In this document: piece after piece, positions 1-9,006 of the stretch | How the letters are laid out: every line of letters begins with the position of its first letter | Numbering within the stretch: position 1 is the first letter of the stretch | Source of the DNA: Streptoalloteichus tenebrarius | GTDB taxonomy: Bacteria > Actinomycetota > Actinomycetes > Mycobacteriales > Pseudonocardiaceae | Assembly: GCF_024171885.1 (NCBI RefSeq) | Contig: NZ_JAMTCP010000003.1 | Location: 291,125 to 355,124, forward strand | DNA length: 64,000 nt | Direction of reading: 5' to 3' | The notes under the pieces: model-generated | Told to the model about the DNA's origin: nothing | Database searches by the model: none | Seen by the model: the letters and a program-made list of their open reading frames with translations, nothing else | Translations under genes and position numbers: made by a program

Positions 1-91
1 GTCCGGTCCCACCCCGCCCCCGACCGCCGTGCTGAGGAGAGCACGACATGGCAGACCCGGCCGGGGCGTGATGGAGCCGGAAGGCGACCGC

Positions 92-482
92 GTGAGCAGG
101 ACCGACAAGACCCGGCCCTGGTGGGTGCGCATGGTCGACGAGCCCATGGTGACCTGCCTGCCCGTGCCCGACCACCGCTTCGGGGCGTGCACTCCGCCGG
201 ACGAGATCACCGCCGACACCGCGTCCCTGAGCCACCGTGGGGACGGGTGCTACTGGGGGTGCCACCCCCTACTACCTGTTCGGCTGCGGCAGCAGCGACG
301 GCTGCCGTGAGTGCACCGGCCACCACTTCCGTCGCCAAAAGCGCCGCCACAGCCGCCACCAGGCACGACGAGCGCCGCGCGCGGGCGGTCGCGTGGTCGC
401 GTGGCCCACGAACCGACGATGTCCGCCCACGCCACCCGGATACCCCATGCGTCGGCGGTGCGGAGGGCCCTCGGCACCGTAG
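92..482 (+). pseudogene. small conserved actinobacterial protein, frameshifted
   Basis: A GTG at 92 preceded by GGAAG opens a reading frame starting VSRTDKTRPWWVRMVD and running to HRGDGCYWG. It then loses sense, while the +1 frame continues with YYLFGCGSSDGCRECTGHHF and stops at 482. Removing one G from the G5 run at 255-259 joins both halves into about 130 residues. The joined protein is Cys/His-rich (CYW, GC, C-x2-CTGHH) with a basic tail, resembling small conserved proteins of unknown function I recall from Pseudonocardiales. ATG at 71 is an alternative start. It lies just before dop, where a proteasomal ATPase gene (arc/mpa) often sits nearby; that gene must lie outside the window. Either a true pseudogene or a homopolymer sequencing error. 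Confidence 0.55.
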
Positions 483-485
483 GCT
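480..485 (+). promoter_or_regulatory. -10 box of a probable leaderless dop promoter
   Basis: TAGGCT lies exactly 6 nt before the dop ATG, with no Shine-Dalgarno sequence in between. This spacing places the transcription start at or next to the A of the ATG, as in actinobacterial leaderless genes. The same arrangement is seen before pafA, pafB and the gene at 14092. Confidence 0.5.
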
Positions 486-491
486 GAGCCC

Positions 492-1991
492 ATGCGGCGG
501 ATCATGGGGACAGAGGTCGAGTACGGCATCGCCGTGCCGGGCGACGCGACCGCGAACCCGGTGCTGACCTCCACGCAGGTGGTGCTGGCCTACGCCGCGG
601 CCGCCGAGGTGCCCAGGGCCCGGCGGGCGCGGTGGGACTACGAGGTGGAGTCGCCGCTGCGGGACGCCAGGGGGTTCGACCTGGGCGCCCCCGGCGTGCC
701 GCCGACCGACCCCGAGGTGGAGGACCTCGGCGCGGCCAACGTCATCCTCACCAACGGCGCCCGGCTCTACGTGGACCACGCCCACCCCGAGTACTCCACC
801 CCCGAGGTCACCAACGCCAGGGACGTGGTGATCTGGGACAAGGCGGGGGAGCGGGTGATGGAGGAGGCCGCGCTCAAGGCGGCCACGGTCCCCGGCCAGC
901 CCCTGATGCAGCTCTACAAGAACAACGTCGACGGCAAGGGCGCGAGCTACGGCGCGCACGAGAACTACCTGATGTCCAGGAGCACGCCGTTCACCGCGGT
1001 CATCTCCGGGCTCACCCCGTTCTTCGTCTCCCGCCAGGTCGTCTGCGGCGCCGGCAGGGTCGGCCTCGGCCCGACCGGCGAGGAGCCCGGCTTCCAGCTC
1101 TCCCAGCGCTCCGACTACATCGAGGTCGAGGTCGGCCTGGAGACCACGCTCAAGCGGGGCATCATCAACACCCGCGACGAGCCGCACGCCGACGCCGACA
1201 AGTACCGGCGGCTGCACGTGATCATCGGCGACGCCAACCTCGCCGAGTACTCGACCTACCTCAAGGTCGGCACCACGTCGCTGGTCCTCGACATGATCGA
1301 GTCCGGCCGGCGGTTCGACGACCTGCGGCTGGCCGACCCGGTGCGCGCGGTGCACGCCATCAGCCACGACCCGACCCTGCGGACCACGGTCGAGCTGGCC
1401 GACGGCCGCCGGTTCACCGGGCTGGACATCCAGCGCGCCTACCACGAGCGCGCCGCGGAGCACGTGGAGCGGCACGGCGCGGAACGCGTGGCCGTCGACG
1501 TGCTGCGCACGTGGGACGAGGTGCTCGGCGCGCTCGGCCGCGACCCGATGGACTGCGCCGACCGGCTCGACTGGCCGGCGAAGCTGCGCCTGCTGGAGGG
1601 CTACCGGGCCAGGGACGGGCTGGGCTGGGCCTCGCCCCGGCTGCACCTGGTCGACCTCCAGTACTCGGACGTGCGGCTGGACAAGGGCCTGTACAACCGG
1701 CTCGTGGCCAGGGGCTCCATGCGCCGGCTGGTCAGCGAGGAGGAGGTGCGCGCGGCCATCACCGCGCCGCCGGAGGACACCAGGGCGTACTTCAGGGGCC
1801 GCTGCCTGGAGCGGTACCCGGCCTCGGTGGCCGCGGCCTCGTGGGACTCGGTGATCTTCGACCTGGGGAGGGAGTCGCTCGTGCGCATCCCCACCCTGGA
1901 GCCGTTGCGGGGCACGAAGGCGCACGTCGGCCACCTGCTGGAGGCGGCGGCCACCGCCGAGGAGCTGGTCGAGTCGCTCACGCGCGGGTAA
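492..1991 (+). CDS. dop: depupylase/deamidase of Pup (Dop)
   Basis: A 499-residue member of the carboxylate-amine ligase-like Dop/PafA family. In this family Dop cleaves the isopeptide bond between Pup and substrate lysines, and deamidates Pup-Gln where needed. Visible marks: N-terminal GTEVEYGI with metal-binding Glu8 and Glu10; a long insertion at about residues 38-80 (the Dop loop that separates Dop from PafA); catalytic Asp95 in [15 protein letters not shown]; and the Arg/Asn-rich nucleotide-binding stretch [17 protein letters not shown]. It is followed by pup, prcB and prcA on the same strand. Because this Pup already ends in Glu, the deamidase activity should be dispensable and depupylation is the likely role. 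Confidence 0.95.
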   Translation: MRRIMGTEVEYGIAVPGDATANPVLTSTQVVLAYAAAAEVPRARRARWDYEVESPLRDARGFDLGAPGVPPTDPEVEDLGAANVILTNGARLYVDHAHPEYSTPEVTNARDVVIWDKAGERVMEEAALKAATVPGQPLMQLYKNNVDGKGASYGAHENYLMSRSTPFTAVISGLTPFFVSRQVVCGAGRVGLGPTGEEPGFQLSQRSDYIEVEVGLETTLKRGIINTRDEPHADADKYRRLHVIIGDANLAEYSTYLKVGTTSLVLDMIESGRRFDDLRLADPVRAVHAISHDPTLRTTVELADGRRFTGLDIQRAYHERAAEHVERHGAERVAVDVLRTWDEVLGALGRDPMDCADRLDWPAKLRLLEGYRARDGLGWASPRLHLVDLQYSDVRLDKGLYNRLVARGSMRRLVSEEEVRAAITAPPEDTRAYFRGRCLERYPASVAAASWDSVIFDLGRESLVRIPTLEPLRGTKAHVGHLLEAAATAEELVESLTRG

Positions 1992-2102
1992 CCCCGATCC
2001 AGGGCCGGCGGCGCGGGCGCGGCGAAGCGCCCGGGTGGCCGGCGACGTTTGTCCGAGCGGGTGGGTAATGTTCTTGCCAGGCCCACCGAACCGGGAGGCG
2101 AG

Positions 2103-2297
2103 ATGTCGCAGGAAAAGGTGCAGCGGCACGGCGGTGGCGACGGCGACGAGGAGACGACGGGCGCCGCGCCGGCCGGCCAGGAGCGCCGGGAGAAGCTCGG
2201 CGAGGACGTCGACGCCATCCTGGACGAGATCGACGACGTCCTGGAGGAGAACGCCGAGGACTTCGTACGCGCCTACGTGCAGAAGGGCGGCGAGTAG
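2103..2297 (+). CDS. pup: prokaryotic ubiquitin-like protein Pup
   Basis: A 64-residue, acidic, probably disordered protein ending [13 protein letters not shown]. Pup is attached through its C-terminal Glu side chain to substrate lysines by PafA and is recognised by the proteasomal ATPase. The Arg/Glu-rich central helix (about 30-55) is the expected ATPase coiled-coil binding part. The start at 2103 is chosen because GGGAGG precedes it by a few bases and MSQEKVQ is a typical Pup N-terminus; an upstream in-frame start at 2049 would add 18 atypical residues. The C-terminal residue is Glu rather than the Gln found in, for example, Mycobacterium. Confidence 0.96.
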   Translation: MSQEKVQRHGGGDGDEETTGAAPAGQERREKLGEDVDAILDEIDDVLEENAEDFVRAYVQKGGE

Positions 2298-2488
2298 CCG
2301 ACGGGACCCGGCGGGGCCGCCGAACGGGCGACCCCGCCGCCGTCCTGCCGCCCAACCCGCCAGTCAGCCCGCCACGCTCCCCCGTCCGTCACCCGCTGGG
2401 TGACGGACCGGGTCCCGGCCGGACCGAGGTCCGGTCGGGACCGATCCCCGACCCCTACCCCCGACGCGAGCAGGAGACGATCCAGCCG

Positions 2489-3337
2489 ATGGAACCCACG
2501 TCGGCCCGGTCCCACCCGGGCGCGGCCCTGCCGGCGGCCTACTTCACCCTGGGCACCTCCTCGTTCACCGACTTCCTCAAGGTGGCGGCCCCCGACCTCC
2601 TCCCGGGTCGGCGCGCGCTCCCCGAGGGCGCTCGGGTCGAGGTGCCGCACGGGACCACCATCGTCGCCCTGACCTTCGACGGCGGCGTGCTCATCGCCGG
2701 CGACCGGCGCGCCACCATGGGCAACATGATCGCCCAGCGCGACATCGAGAAGGTCTTCGTCACCGACGAGTACTCCGCGGTGGGCATCGCGGGCACCGCC
2801 GGCATCGCCACCGAGATGGTCCGGCTGTTCGCGGTCGAGCTCCAGCACTACGAGAAGATCGAGGGCGTCCCGCTGTCGCTGGACGGCAAGGCCAACCGCC
2901 TGGCCACCATGCTCAGGGGCAACCTTGAGGGCGCGATGATGGGCCTGGCCGTGCTGCCCCTGTTCGTGGGCTACGACCCGGAGGCCGCCGACCCGCGCCG
3001 GGCCGGCCGCATCATCTCCTACGACGTCGCCGGCGGCCGGTACGAGGAGGCCGCCGGCTACCACGCCGTCGGCTCCGGCTCGCTGTTCGCCAAGTCCGCG
3101 CTGAAGAAGCGGCACGACCCGAACGCCGACGCCGACGCGGCCGTGCGGACCGCGGTCGAGGCGCTCTACGACGCGGCCGACGACGACACGGCCACCGGCG
3201 GCCCCGACCTCATGCGCCGCATCTTCCCCGTGGTGGTCACCATCACCGCCGAGGGCGCCGTCCGCCTGCCCGACGAGCAGACCGGGGCGGTCGCCGAGGC
3301 CGTCGTGGCCGACCGCCGCGAGAACCCGGGCGGCTGA
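2489..3337 (+). CDS. prcB: 20S proteasome beta subunit
   Basis: A 282-residue Ntn-hydrolase subunit that forms the two inner catalytic rings of the 20S core particle. A 55-residue propeptide (with [12 protein letters not shown]) ends at PHG, and autocatalytic cleavage should expose Thr56 of TTIVAL as the nucleophile. Downstream motifs [14 protein letters not shown] (Asp and Lys/Arg of the active site region) and [15 protein letters not shown] are typical. It lies 191 bp after pup and 56 bp before prcA, so the three are probably cotranscribed. Confidence 0.95.
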   Translation: MEPTSARSHPGAALPAAYFTLGTSSFTDFLKVAAPDLLPGRRALPEGARVEVPHGTTIVALTFDGGVLIAGDRRATMGNMIAQRDIEKVFVTDEYSAVGIAGTAGIATEMVRLFAVELQHYEKIEGVPLSLDGKANRLATMLRGNLEGAMMGLAVLPLFVGYDPEAADPRRAGRIISYDVAGGRYEEAAGYHAVGSGSLFAKSALKKRHDPNADADAAVRTAVEALYDAADDDTATGGPDLMRRIFPVVVTITAEGAVRLPDEQTGAVAEAVVADRRENPGG

Positions 3338-3393
3338 CCCCTCGCCCGACCAGTGCTGACACCCACCGGTTCGCGACCCCAGGAGCACACGCC

Positions 3394-4272
3394 GTGACGC
3401 TGCCGTTCTACGCCTCGCCCGAGCAGTTGATGCGGGACAAGTCGGAGTACGCCCGCAAGGGAATCGCCCGTGGGCGCAGCGTCGTCGTGCTGGCCTATGC
3501 GGGCGGCGTGCTGTTCGTCGCGGAGAACCACTCGACGACGCTGCACAAGGTCTCCGAGATCTACGACCGGATCGGCTTCGCCGCCGTGGGCCGGTACAGC
3601 GAGTTCGAGAACCTGCGGCAGGCCGGCATCCGGTTCGCCGACATCCGGGGCTACAGCTACGACCGCAGGGACGTCACCGGCCGGCAGATCGCCAACACCT
3701 ACGCCCAGGCGCTCGGCGTGATCTTCACCGAGCAGCCCAAGCCGTACGAGGTGGAGCTGTGCATCGCCGAGGTGGGGGAGACCGCCGCCGAGGACCAGCT
3801 CTACCGGGTGACCTACGACGGGTCGGTCGGGGACGAGCCCGACTTCGTGGTGATGGGCGGGCAGGCGGAGACCATCACCACCGCGCTGCGCCAGGCGTAC
3901 CAGCCGGACATGGACCTCGCGGCGGCCATCGCCACGGCCGTGAAGGCGCTGCGGGCCGGGAACAGCGGCAACGGCGGCGAGCAGCGGGAGCTGGGCGTCG
4001 AGCAGCTCGAGGTGGCGGTGCTCGACCGCGCCCGCCCGCGCCGCGCGTTCCGCCGCATCCGGGGCGCCGCGTTGAAGTCCCTGCTCTCCGGTGGGGACGG
4101 GGGCGACGGCGCCGCGGACAAGGAGGGCGCTGACAGCGCTGACAAGGCGGGCGAGGCCGGCGGGAAGGCCGCCAAGGCCGGGGGCGCGGACGAGTCCGGC
4201 GAGACGGCGTCGTCGGCGTCTCCGGAGTCGTCGGACAAGCCGGCCGAGGACGGCGGCAGCACCGGGAGCTGA
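3394..4272 (+). CDS. prcA: 20S proteasome alpha subunit
   Basis: A 292-residue alpha-type subunit forming the outer gating rings of the 20S proteasome. It begins with GTG after AGGAG. The N-terminal segment [25 protein letters not shown] is the usual gate and H0 helix region, followed by the Ntn fold without a catalytic Thr. Residues from about 230 on are a low-complexity Ala/Gly/Ser/Asp tail ([17 protein letters not shown]), longer than in mycobacterial PrcA and probably disordered. A strong hairpin terminator follows the stop. Confidence 0.95.
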   Translation: MTLPFYASPEQLMRDKSEYARKGIARGRSVVVLAYAGGVLFVAENHSTTLHKVSEIYDRIGFAAVGRYSEFENLRQAGIRFADIRGYSYDRRDVTGRQIANTYAQALGVIFTEQPKPYEVELCIAEVGETAAEDQLYRVTYDGSVGDEPDFVVMGGQAETITTALRQAYQPDMDLAAAIATAVKALRAGNSGNGGEQRELGVEQLEVAVLDRARPRRAFRRIRGAALKSLLSGGDGGDGAADKEGADSADKAGEAGGKAAKAGGADESGETASSASPESSDKPAEDGGSTGS

Positions 4273-4303
4273 GTCAGCCCCTCCCTTCCGTTCGAACAAC
4301 GAG

Positions 4304-4340
4304 GTCGCCGCGCGCCCGGTCTTCCCGGGCGCGCGGCGAC
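4304..4340 (+). terminator. intrinsic terminator-like hairpin after prcA
   Basis: A perfect 16-bp inverted repeat, 4304-4319 with 4325-4340, around a 5-nt loop (TCTTC), followed by GTCGTTT. It lies 31 bp after the prcA stop and closes the dop-pup-prcBA unit. Confidence 0.75.
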
Positions 4341-4718
4341 GTCGTTTCCCGGCCTTGTCGGCGGCCACGGTGGCGGGTCGGGGCGGCCGCCGACACCTCT
4401 CTCGCGCTTCACCACCCGGTGGTGACACAAGCCCTACCCGTTCGTGGGAGAAGCCCCGTTTTCGTCACCGAACGTGTTCGAATGTCACCCCTTGTTGTCC
4501 ACCGTCGGGCCTTGGCAAGATCCGCGGGGGACCCATACCGTGGTGTCCGGTATGGCGGGTATGTCCGTTTCTCTCGCCGAGGGAGCGGGAGCGACGGCCG
4601 GGGACCGCAGGGCGCCATCATCGCCCGCGGCCCCGGAACCGGCACACGGCACCGCACCGGCAGCGGGGACGCGACCTACCCGGCGTACGCACCGGAACCC
4701 AGTCCGTCAGGAGGAGTT
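4341..4718. other. intergenic region with promoter and operator-like sites
   Basis: No credible gene. The region is less GC-rich than its surroundings near 4440-4500 (CGTTTTCGTCACCGAACGTG). It carries an 8-bp perfect inverted repeat at 4533-4555 and probably holds the promoter of the PEP-mutase family gene that starts at 4719. Confidence 0.4.
4533..4555. promoter_or_regulatory. inverted repeat, candidate operator
   Basis: CCATACCG (4533-4540) and CGGTATGG (4548-4555) are perfect reverse complements separated by 7 nt. A third partial copy, GGGTATG, follows directly. It lies 160 bp upstream of the PEP-mutase family gene. The cognate regulator is not evident in the window. Confidence 0.4.
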
Positions 4719-5582
4719 GTGCGTCCCGGAAACGAGCTCCGCGCCCACGTCCACTCGCCCCGGATCACCCCGCTCATCGGGGTCTTCGACATGTTCTCCG
4801 CCTCGGTCGCGGCCCAACACTACGACGGGCTCTTCGTGTCCGGCTTCGGGTTCGCCGCGTCCCACTACGGCCTGCCCGACATCGGCTTCATCGCCTGGCC
4901 GGACATCGTGCACTTCGTCCAGCGGCTGCGGGCGGCCTTCCCCACCCACCACCTGCTGGTCGACATCGACGACGGCTACGGCGACCCCGAGATCGCCGCC
5001 CACGTCGTCACCCAGCTCGAACACGTGGGCGCCTCCGGCGTCATCCTGGAGGACCAGCAACGGCCGCGGCGGTGCGGCCACGTGGACGGCAAGCAGGTCC
5101 TGCCCCTGGAGGAGTACCTGGCCAAGCTCGACCGGGTGTTGCGCACCCGCACCGACCTCGTCGTGGTGGCCCGCACCGACGCGACCGAGGAGCCGGAGAT
5201 CCTGCGCAGGGCCGCCGCGCTGGCCGAGACCGACGCCGACGTCGTCCTCGTCGACGGCGTGCGCAGCGTGGACTGGATCCGGAAGGTGCGGGCGGTGATC
5301 GGCGACAAGCCCCTGCTGTTCAACCAGATCGCCGGCGGGCGCTCGCCCCGGCTGTCGCTGCCCGAGCTGGAGCGGCTGGGGGTCGACGTCGCCATCTACA
5401 GCACGCCCTGCCTGTTCGCCGCGCAGAGCGCGATGGACGCCGCCCTGGCGGACCTGAAGGCCAGCGACGGCCGGCTGCCCGAGGTGACCAACGGCGTGGT
5501 GGGCGTCGCGGCCTCGCTGGAGCTGCTCCACCGCAACCTGCGTCCGCGTCAGCCGGTCCACGCCGAGGCCGTGCTGGCCTGA
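4719..5582 (+). CDS. isocitrate lyase / PEP mutase family protein
   Basis: A 287-residue TIM-barrel enzyme. The GTG at 4719 follows a near-perfect AGGAGG, which decides the start; the frame is open further upstream but there is noncoding in character. Family marks: VDIDDGYG (about 84-90, Mg-binding Asp), GVILEDQQRPRRCGH (about 110-124, in the position of the gated K-K-C-G-H type loop, here with R-R-C-G-H), and VVVARTDAT. The superfamily includes PEP mutase, 2-methylisocitrate lyase, phosphonopyruvate hydrolase and oxaloacetate decarboxylase. The presence of Cys in the loop favours C-C lyase or mutase chemistry, but the substrate cannot be named. No phosphonate genes are nearby. Confidence 0.75.
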   Translation: MRPGNELRAHVHSPRITPLIGVFDMFSASVAAQHYDGLFVSGFGFAASHYGLPDIGFIAWPDIVHFVQRLRAAFPTHHLLVDIDDGYGDPEIAAHVVTQLEHVGASGVILEDQQRPRRCGHVDGKQVLPLEEYLAKLDRVLRTRTDLVVVARTDATEEPEILRRAAALAETDADVVLVDGVRSVDWIRKVRAVIGDKPLLFNQIAGGRSPRLSLPELERLGVDVAIYSTPCLFAAQSAMDAALADLKASDGRLPEVTNGVVGVAASLELLHRNLRPRQPVHAEAVLA

Positions 5583-5639
5583 GTCCGGCGACGGAAGACA
5601 CCCGAGAAAACCGAGAAACCGAAGGAGAAGAAGGCGACG

Positions 5640-5888
5640 ATGCGTCGCACCATCAGGGCCGCCCTCGCCGCGGGAGCCGCGCTCGCCCTGCCCGCCGTCG
5701 CGCTCGGCGCGGAGACGGGTTCGGACGAGCCGCGAGCCCTGGCCGCCCCCGGCCTGGTCACCGTCAACAACTCGGTCAACAACACCATCACCAACGTCGA
5801 CAACGACAGCCTTGTGGAGATCGACCGGATGCTGAACCTGGACCAGGGTTCCGGCAACGCGGGTGGTGATCTCGAACGACCCCGGTGA
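5640..5888 (+). CDS. small secreted protein of unknown function
   Basis: An 82-residue protein with a clear Sec signal peptide: MRRTIR, then a hydrophobic Ala/Leu core, with probable cleavage after ALGA (about residue 24). The mature part is short and Asn-rich (VTVNNSVNNTITNVDND) and ends in a charged stretch. GAAGGAGAAGAAGG gives the ribosome binding site, 57 bp after the preceding gene, so the two may be cotranscribed. It does not match chaplin or rodlin signatures I know. No function can be given. Confidence 0.6.
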   Translation: MRRTIRAALAAGAALALPAVALGAETGSDEPRALAAPGLVTVNNSVNNTITNVDNDSLVEIDRMLNLDQGSGNAGGDLERPR

Positions 5889-6009
5889 CGGTCGGCGCGG
5901 CCGGCGGCGCGCGCGGGTGGCTCGGAGACCGCCTCGCGGGGGCACATCCCGGCCGGCGTCGTCGAAAAGTCCAGGGACGCCCGAGGAGCAGCGGACGTCC
6001 CGGGGTGGC

Positions 6010-7503
6010 TCAGGGCGCCGTGTCGGGCCGGTAGACCCGCAGGACCCGGTCCCTGGCGACGAACCGGAACCGGTTGCCCTCCGCGTGGACCTCGCCGTCG
6101 CAGGCCAGCGCCACCGGCGGGCCGAGCACCTCGATCTCCACGCTCGTCAGCTCCCGCTGGACGTAGGTGCGGGAGCGGGACAACGCGCCGGTCAGCGCCG
6201 CGAGCGCGAACCGGAGGCGGGAGAGGCGGGTGTCGGCCCGCACGTAGCGGAGGTCGATCCGCCCGCCGTCGAGCCGGGGGCGCCAGGTCGGGGCGAAGCC
6301 CTTGGGCTGGTAACCGCCGTTGCCCACGAACACCAGCCAGACCCGGGTCGGCTTGCCGTCGATCCGGACGGACAACGGCTTCGCCTCGGCCAGGACCCGC
6401 ACCAGCGCCCACGCGCCGGCCGGCCACTTGCCCCACCGGTCAGCCCAGCGCTCCCGCAGGCGCACCAGGGTCGGGTACCCGCCCAGGCTCGCGGTGTTGA
6501 CGAACCAGCGGGGAGGGGCGTCGTCGACCACGGCGGCGCCGAGGTCCACCCGCACGGCGGACCCCTCGGCGACGGCCTCGGCGGCCGCCGCGACGTCCGG
6601 CACGCCGAGGTCGCGCGCGAAGTGGTTGAGCGTGCCGGCGGGGACCACGACCAGCGGCAGTTCGCGCTGGGCGGCGACGGCGGCCGCCGCGGCGACCGTC
6701 CCGTCCCCACCGGCCACGGCCAGGGCGCGCACCGACCGCCAGTCGCCGCGCAGCGCCTCGTCGAGGGCGGCCGGCAGGTCCGCCTCGCCGGAGCCGTCCA
6801 GCCGGACCAGCTTCGCGGCCGGCCACACCCGCTCCAGCTCGGCGCTCGGGTCGTGGTCGGCGTCGCCGGCGGCGGGGTTGACCAGCACGACCAGGCCGTC
6901 CCCGTCGGCCAGCGCCGCCACCCGCTCCGCGGAGCGGGCGCGGCTGGGCGCGGTCGGCCGCACGGGCCACCAGCGCCGGGTGGCCAGCGCGACCGCCGAA
7001 CCGAGCACCGCGCCCCCGAGCACGTCGCTGGGCCAGTGGACCCCGGTGTGCACGCGGGAGTAGGCGACGGCCGCGGCCAGCGGCGCGACGACCGCGCCCG
7101 CAGCGGGGCTCTCCATGGCCACCGCCGTGGCGAAGGCGGCCGCGGAGGCCGCGTGGCCGGACGGGAAGGACGAGGACCGGGGCCGGTCGACCAGCCGGCG
7201 GTGCTCCGGCACCAGGTCGTCCAGGGGCCGGCGGCGCGGCAGCAGCGGCTTGGCGACGGCGTTGGTGGCGAGGCTGGCGCCGGCCAGCGCCGCGACCCCG
7301 CGCAGCGCGGCCCGCCGTGTCACCCCTTCGCGTGATGCGAGCACGGCGGCGACGCCGAACCACAGCAGACCGTGGTTGGCCGCCACGGTGACGGCGCCCA
7401 ACGCGGGGTCGGCCGGGGTCCTCGGCAGCGACGCGCTGCGTCGGACCAGCTCGGCATCGACCTCGCCCACCCGCCGGACCACGCGGCGCACCCACTCCAG
7501 CAC
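6010..7503 (-). CDS. PAP2 phosphatase - diacylglycerol kinase fusion
   Basis: A 497-residue two-domain protein. Residues about 1-185 form a type 2 phosphatidic acid phosphatase: KPLLPRRRP (85-93), SSFPSGH (111-117) and SRVHTGVHWPSD (149-160) are the three PAP2 motifs, among several membrane segments. Residues about 200-497 form a DAGK/sphingosine-kinase-like catalytic domain with VNPAAG, AGGDGT (264-269) and PAGTLNHFARDLG (288-300). Such fusions are common in actinomycetes and are thought to act on membrane lipid phosphates; the physiological substrate is unknown. It converges with the small secreted gene at 5640. Confidence 0.85.
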   Translation of the reverse strand: MLEWVRRVVRRVGEVDAELVRRSASLPRTPADPALGAVTVAANHGLLWFGVAAVLASREGVTRRAALRGVAALAGASLATNAVAKPLLPRRRPLDDLVPEHRRLVDRPRSSSFPSGHAASAAAFATAVAMESPAAGAVVAPLAAAVAYSRVHTGVHWPSDVLGGAVLGSAVALATRRWWPVRPTAPSRARSAERVAALADGDGLVVLVNPAAGDADHDPSAELERVWPAAKLVRLDGSGEADLPAALDEALRGDWRSVRALAVAGGDGTVAAAAAVAAQRELPLVVVPAGTLNHFARDLGVPDVAAAAEAVAEGSAVRVDLGAAVVDDAPPRWFVNTASLGGYPTLVRLRERWADRWGKWPAGAWALVRVLAEAKPLSVRIDGKPTRVWLVFVGNGGYQPKGFAPTWRPRLDGGRIDLRYVRADTRLSRLRFALAALTGALSRSRTYVQRELTSVEIEVLGPPVALACDGEVHAEGNRFRFVARDRVLRVYRPDTAP

Positions 7504-7581
7504 GCCGCGACGCTAACCGGCCGCGCCCCTCACCAGCGAACCCACCCCGTTCGGCGGCGGGTGGCGGCGGGCCGATGCGCC

Positions 7582-7587
7582 TAGTGT
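7582..7587 (+). promoter_or_regulatory. -10 box of a probable leaderless pafA promoter
   Basis: TAGTGT, then 6 nt, then the pafA ATG at 7594. No Shine-Dalgarno sequence is present. Same geometry as dop and pafB. Confidence 0.5.
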
Positions 7588-7593
7588 GGACAC

Positions 7594-8952
7594 ATGCAGC
7601 GGCGGATCTTCGGCATCGAGACCGAGTTCGGGGTGACCTGCACCTTCCACGGGCAGCGTCGGCTCTCCCCCGACGAGGTCGCGCGGTACCTGTTCCGACG
7701 CGTGGTCTCCTGGGGCCGCTCGTCCAACGTCTTCCTGCGCAACGGCTCACGCCTGTACCTCGACGTGGGCTCGCACCCCGAGTACGCGACCGCCGAGTGC
7801 GACGACCTGACGCAGCTCGTCACGCACGACAAGGCCGGCGAGCGGATCCTGGAGGACCTGCTGGTCGACGCCGAGCGGCGGCTGGCCGACGAGGGGATCG
7901 GCGGGGACATCTTCCTGTTCAAGAACAACACCGACTCGGCGGGCAACTCCTACGGCTGCCACGAGAACTACCTGGTGGCGCGGGCGGGGGAGTTCTCCCG
8001 GATCGCCGACGTGTTGCTGCCGTTCCTGGTGACCCGCCAGCTCATCTGCGGGGCCGGCAAGGTGCTCCAGACCCCGCGCGGCGCGGTGTACTGCCTGTCG
8101 CAGCGGGCCGAGCACATCTGGGAGGGCGTCTCCAGCGCCACCACCCGGTCCCGCCCGATCATCAACACCAGGGACGAGCCGCACGCCGACGCGGAGCGGT
8201 ACCGGCGGCTGCACGTGATCGTGGGCGACTCGAACATGTCCGAGGTGACCACGCTGCTCAAGGTCGGCACGGCCAACCTGGTGCTGGAGATGGTCGAGCA
8301 GGGCGTGCAGTTCAGGGACTTCACCCTGGACAACCCGATCAGGGCGATCCGGGAGATCAGCCACGACCTGACCGGCCGGCGGCTGGTGCGGCTGGCGGGG
8401 GGCAGGGAGGCCTCGGCGCTGGACGTCCAGCGCGAGTACTACGGCAGGGCCGTCGACCACGTGGCGCAGCGCGGGCCGGACCCGGTCGCCCAGCGGGTGA
8501 TCGAGCTGTGGGGCCGCACGCTGGACGCGATCGAGGCCCAGGACCTGGCCAAGATCGACCGGGAGATCGACTGGGCGATCAAGCACCGGCTGGTGGAGCG
8601 GTACCGGGCCAAGCACGACCTGGACCTGTCCAGCCCGAGGGTGGCCCAGCTCGACCTGGCCTACCACGACATCCGCAGGGGCAGGGGCCTGTACGACCTG
8701 CTGCTGCGCAAGGGCCTGGTGGAGCGGGTCACCGACGACGGGGAGATCGAGGCGGCCAAGGACACCCCGCCCCAGACGACCAGGGCCAAGCTGCGGGGCG
8801 ACTTCATCGCCGCCGCGCAGGCCGCCGGCCGGGACTTCACGGTGGACTGGGTGCACCTCAAGCTCAACGACCAGGCGCAGCGCACCGTGCTGTGCAAGGA
8901 CCCGTTCCGGTCGGTCGACGAGCGGGTGGAGCGCCTGATCGCCTCGCTGTGA
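7594..8952 (+). CDS. pafA: Pup-protein ligase PafA
   Basis: A 452-residue ligase that uses ATP to join the C-terminal Glu of Pup to substrate lysines. Seen: [10 protein letters not shown] with metal-binding Glu9 and Glu11, catalytic Asp57 in [16 protein letters not shown], nucleotide-binding [17 protein letters not shown], and a C-terminal small domain with [14 protein letters not shown]. It lacks the Dop loop present in the paralog at 492, so assignment between the two is clear. It is about 5.6 kb from the proteasome genes, separated by the PEP-mutase family gene, a small secreted gene and the PAP2-kinase gene. Confidence 0.95.
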   Translation: MQRRIFGIETEFGVTCTFHGQRRLSPDEVARYLFRRVVSWGRSSNVFLRNGSRLYLDVGSHPEYATAECDDLTQLVTHDKAGERILEDLLVDAERRLADEGIGGDIFLFKNNTDSAGNSYGCHENYLVARAGEFSRIADVLLPFLVTRQLICGAGKVLQTPRGAVYCLSQRAEHIWEGVSSATTRSRPIINTRDEPHADAERYRRLHVIVGDSNMSEVTTLLKVGTANLVLEMVEQGVQFRDFTLDNPIRAIREISHDLTGRRLVRLAGGREASALDVQREYYGRAVDHVAQRGPDPVAQRVIELWGRTLDAIEAQDLAKIDREIDWAIKHRLVERYRAKHDLDLSSPRVAQLDLAYHDIRRGRGLYDLLLRKGLVERVTDDGEIEAAKDTPPQTTRAKLRGDFIAAAQAAGRDFTVDWVHLKLNDQAQRTVLCKDPFRSVDERVERLIASL

Positions 8953-9006
8953 CGCGCTCGCCCGGGTGACGCCCCCCGCATGACGCCCCCGCGTGGCGCC
9001 GGCTCC

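Noticed and set aside
207..2129. 640-codon open frame on the minus strand opposite dop
   Set aside because: Composition is Arg/Gly/Val/His repeats typical of an antisense shadow in high-GC DNA; dop on the other strand has full family motifs.
5640..5888. Chaplin or rodlin
   Set aside because: It has a signal peptide and short mature part but lacks the chaplin Cys/Gly-Asn repeat pattern and the rodlin signature.
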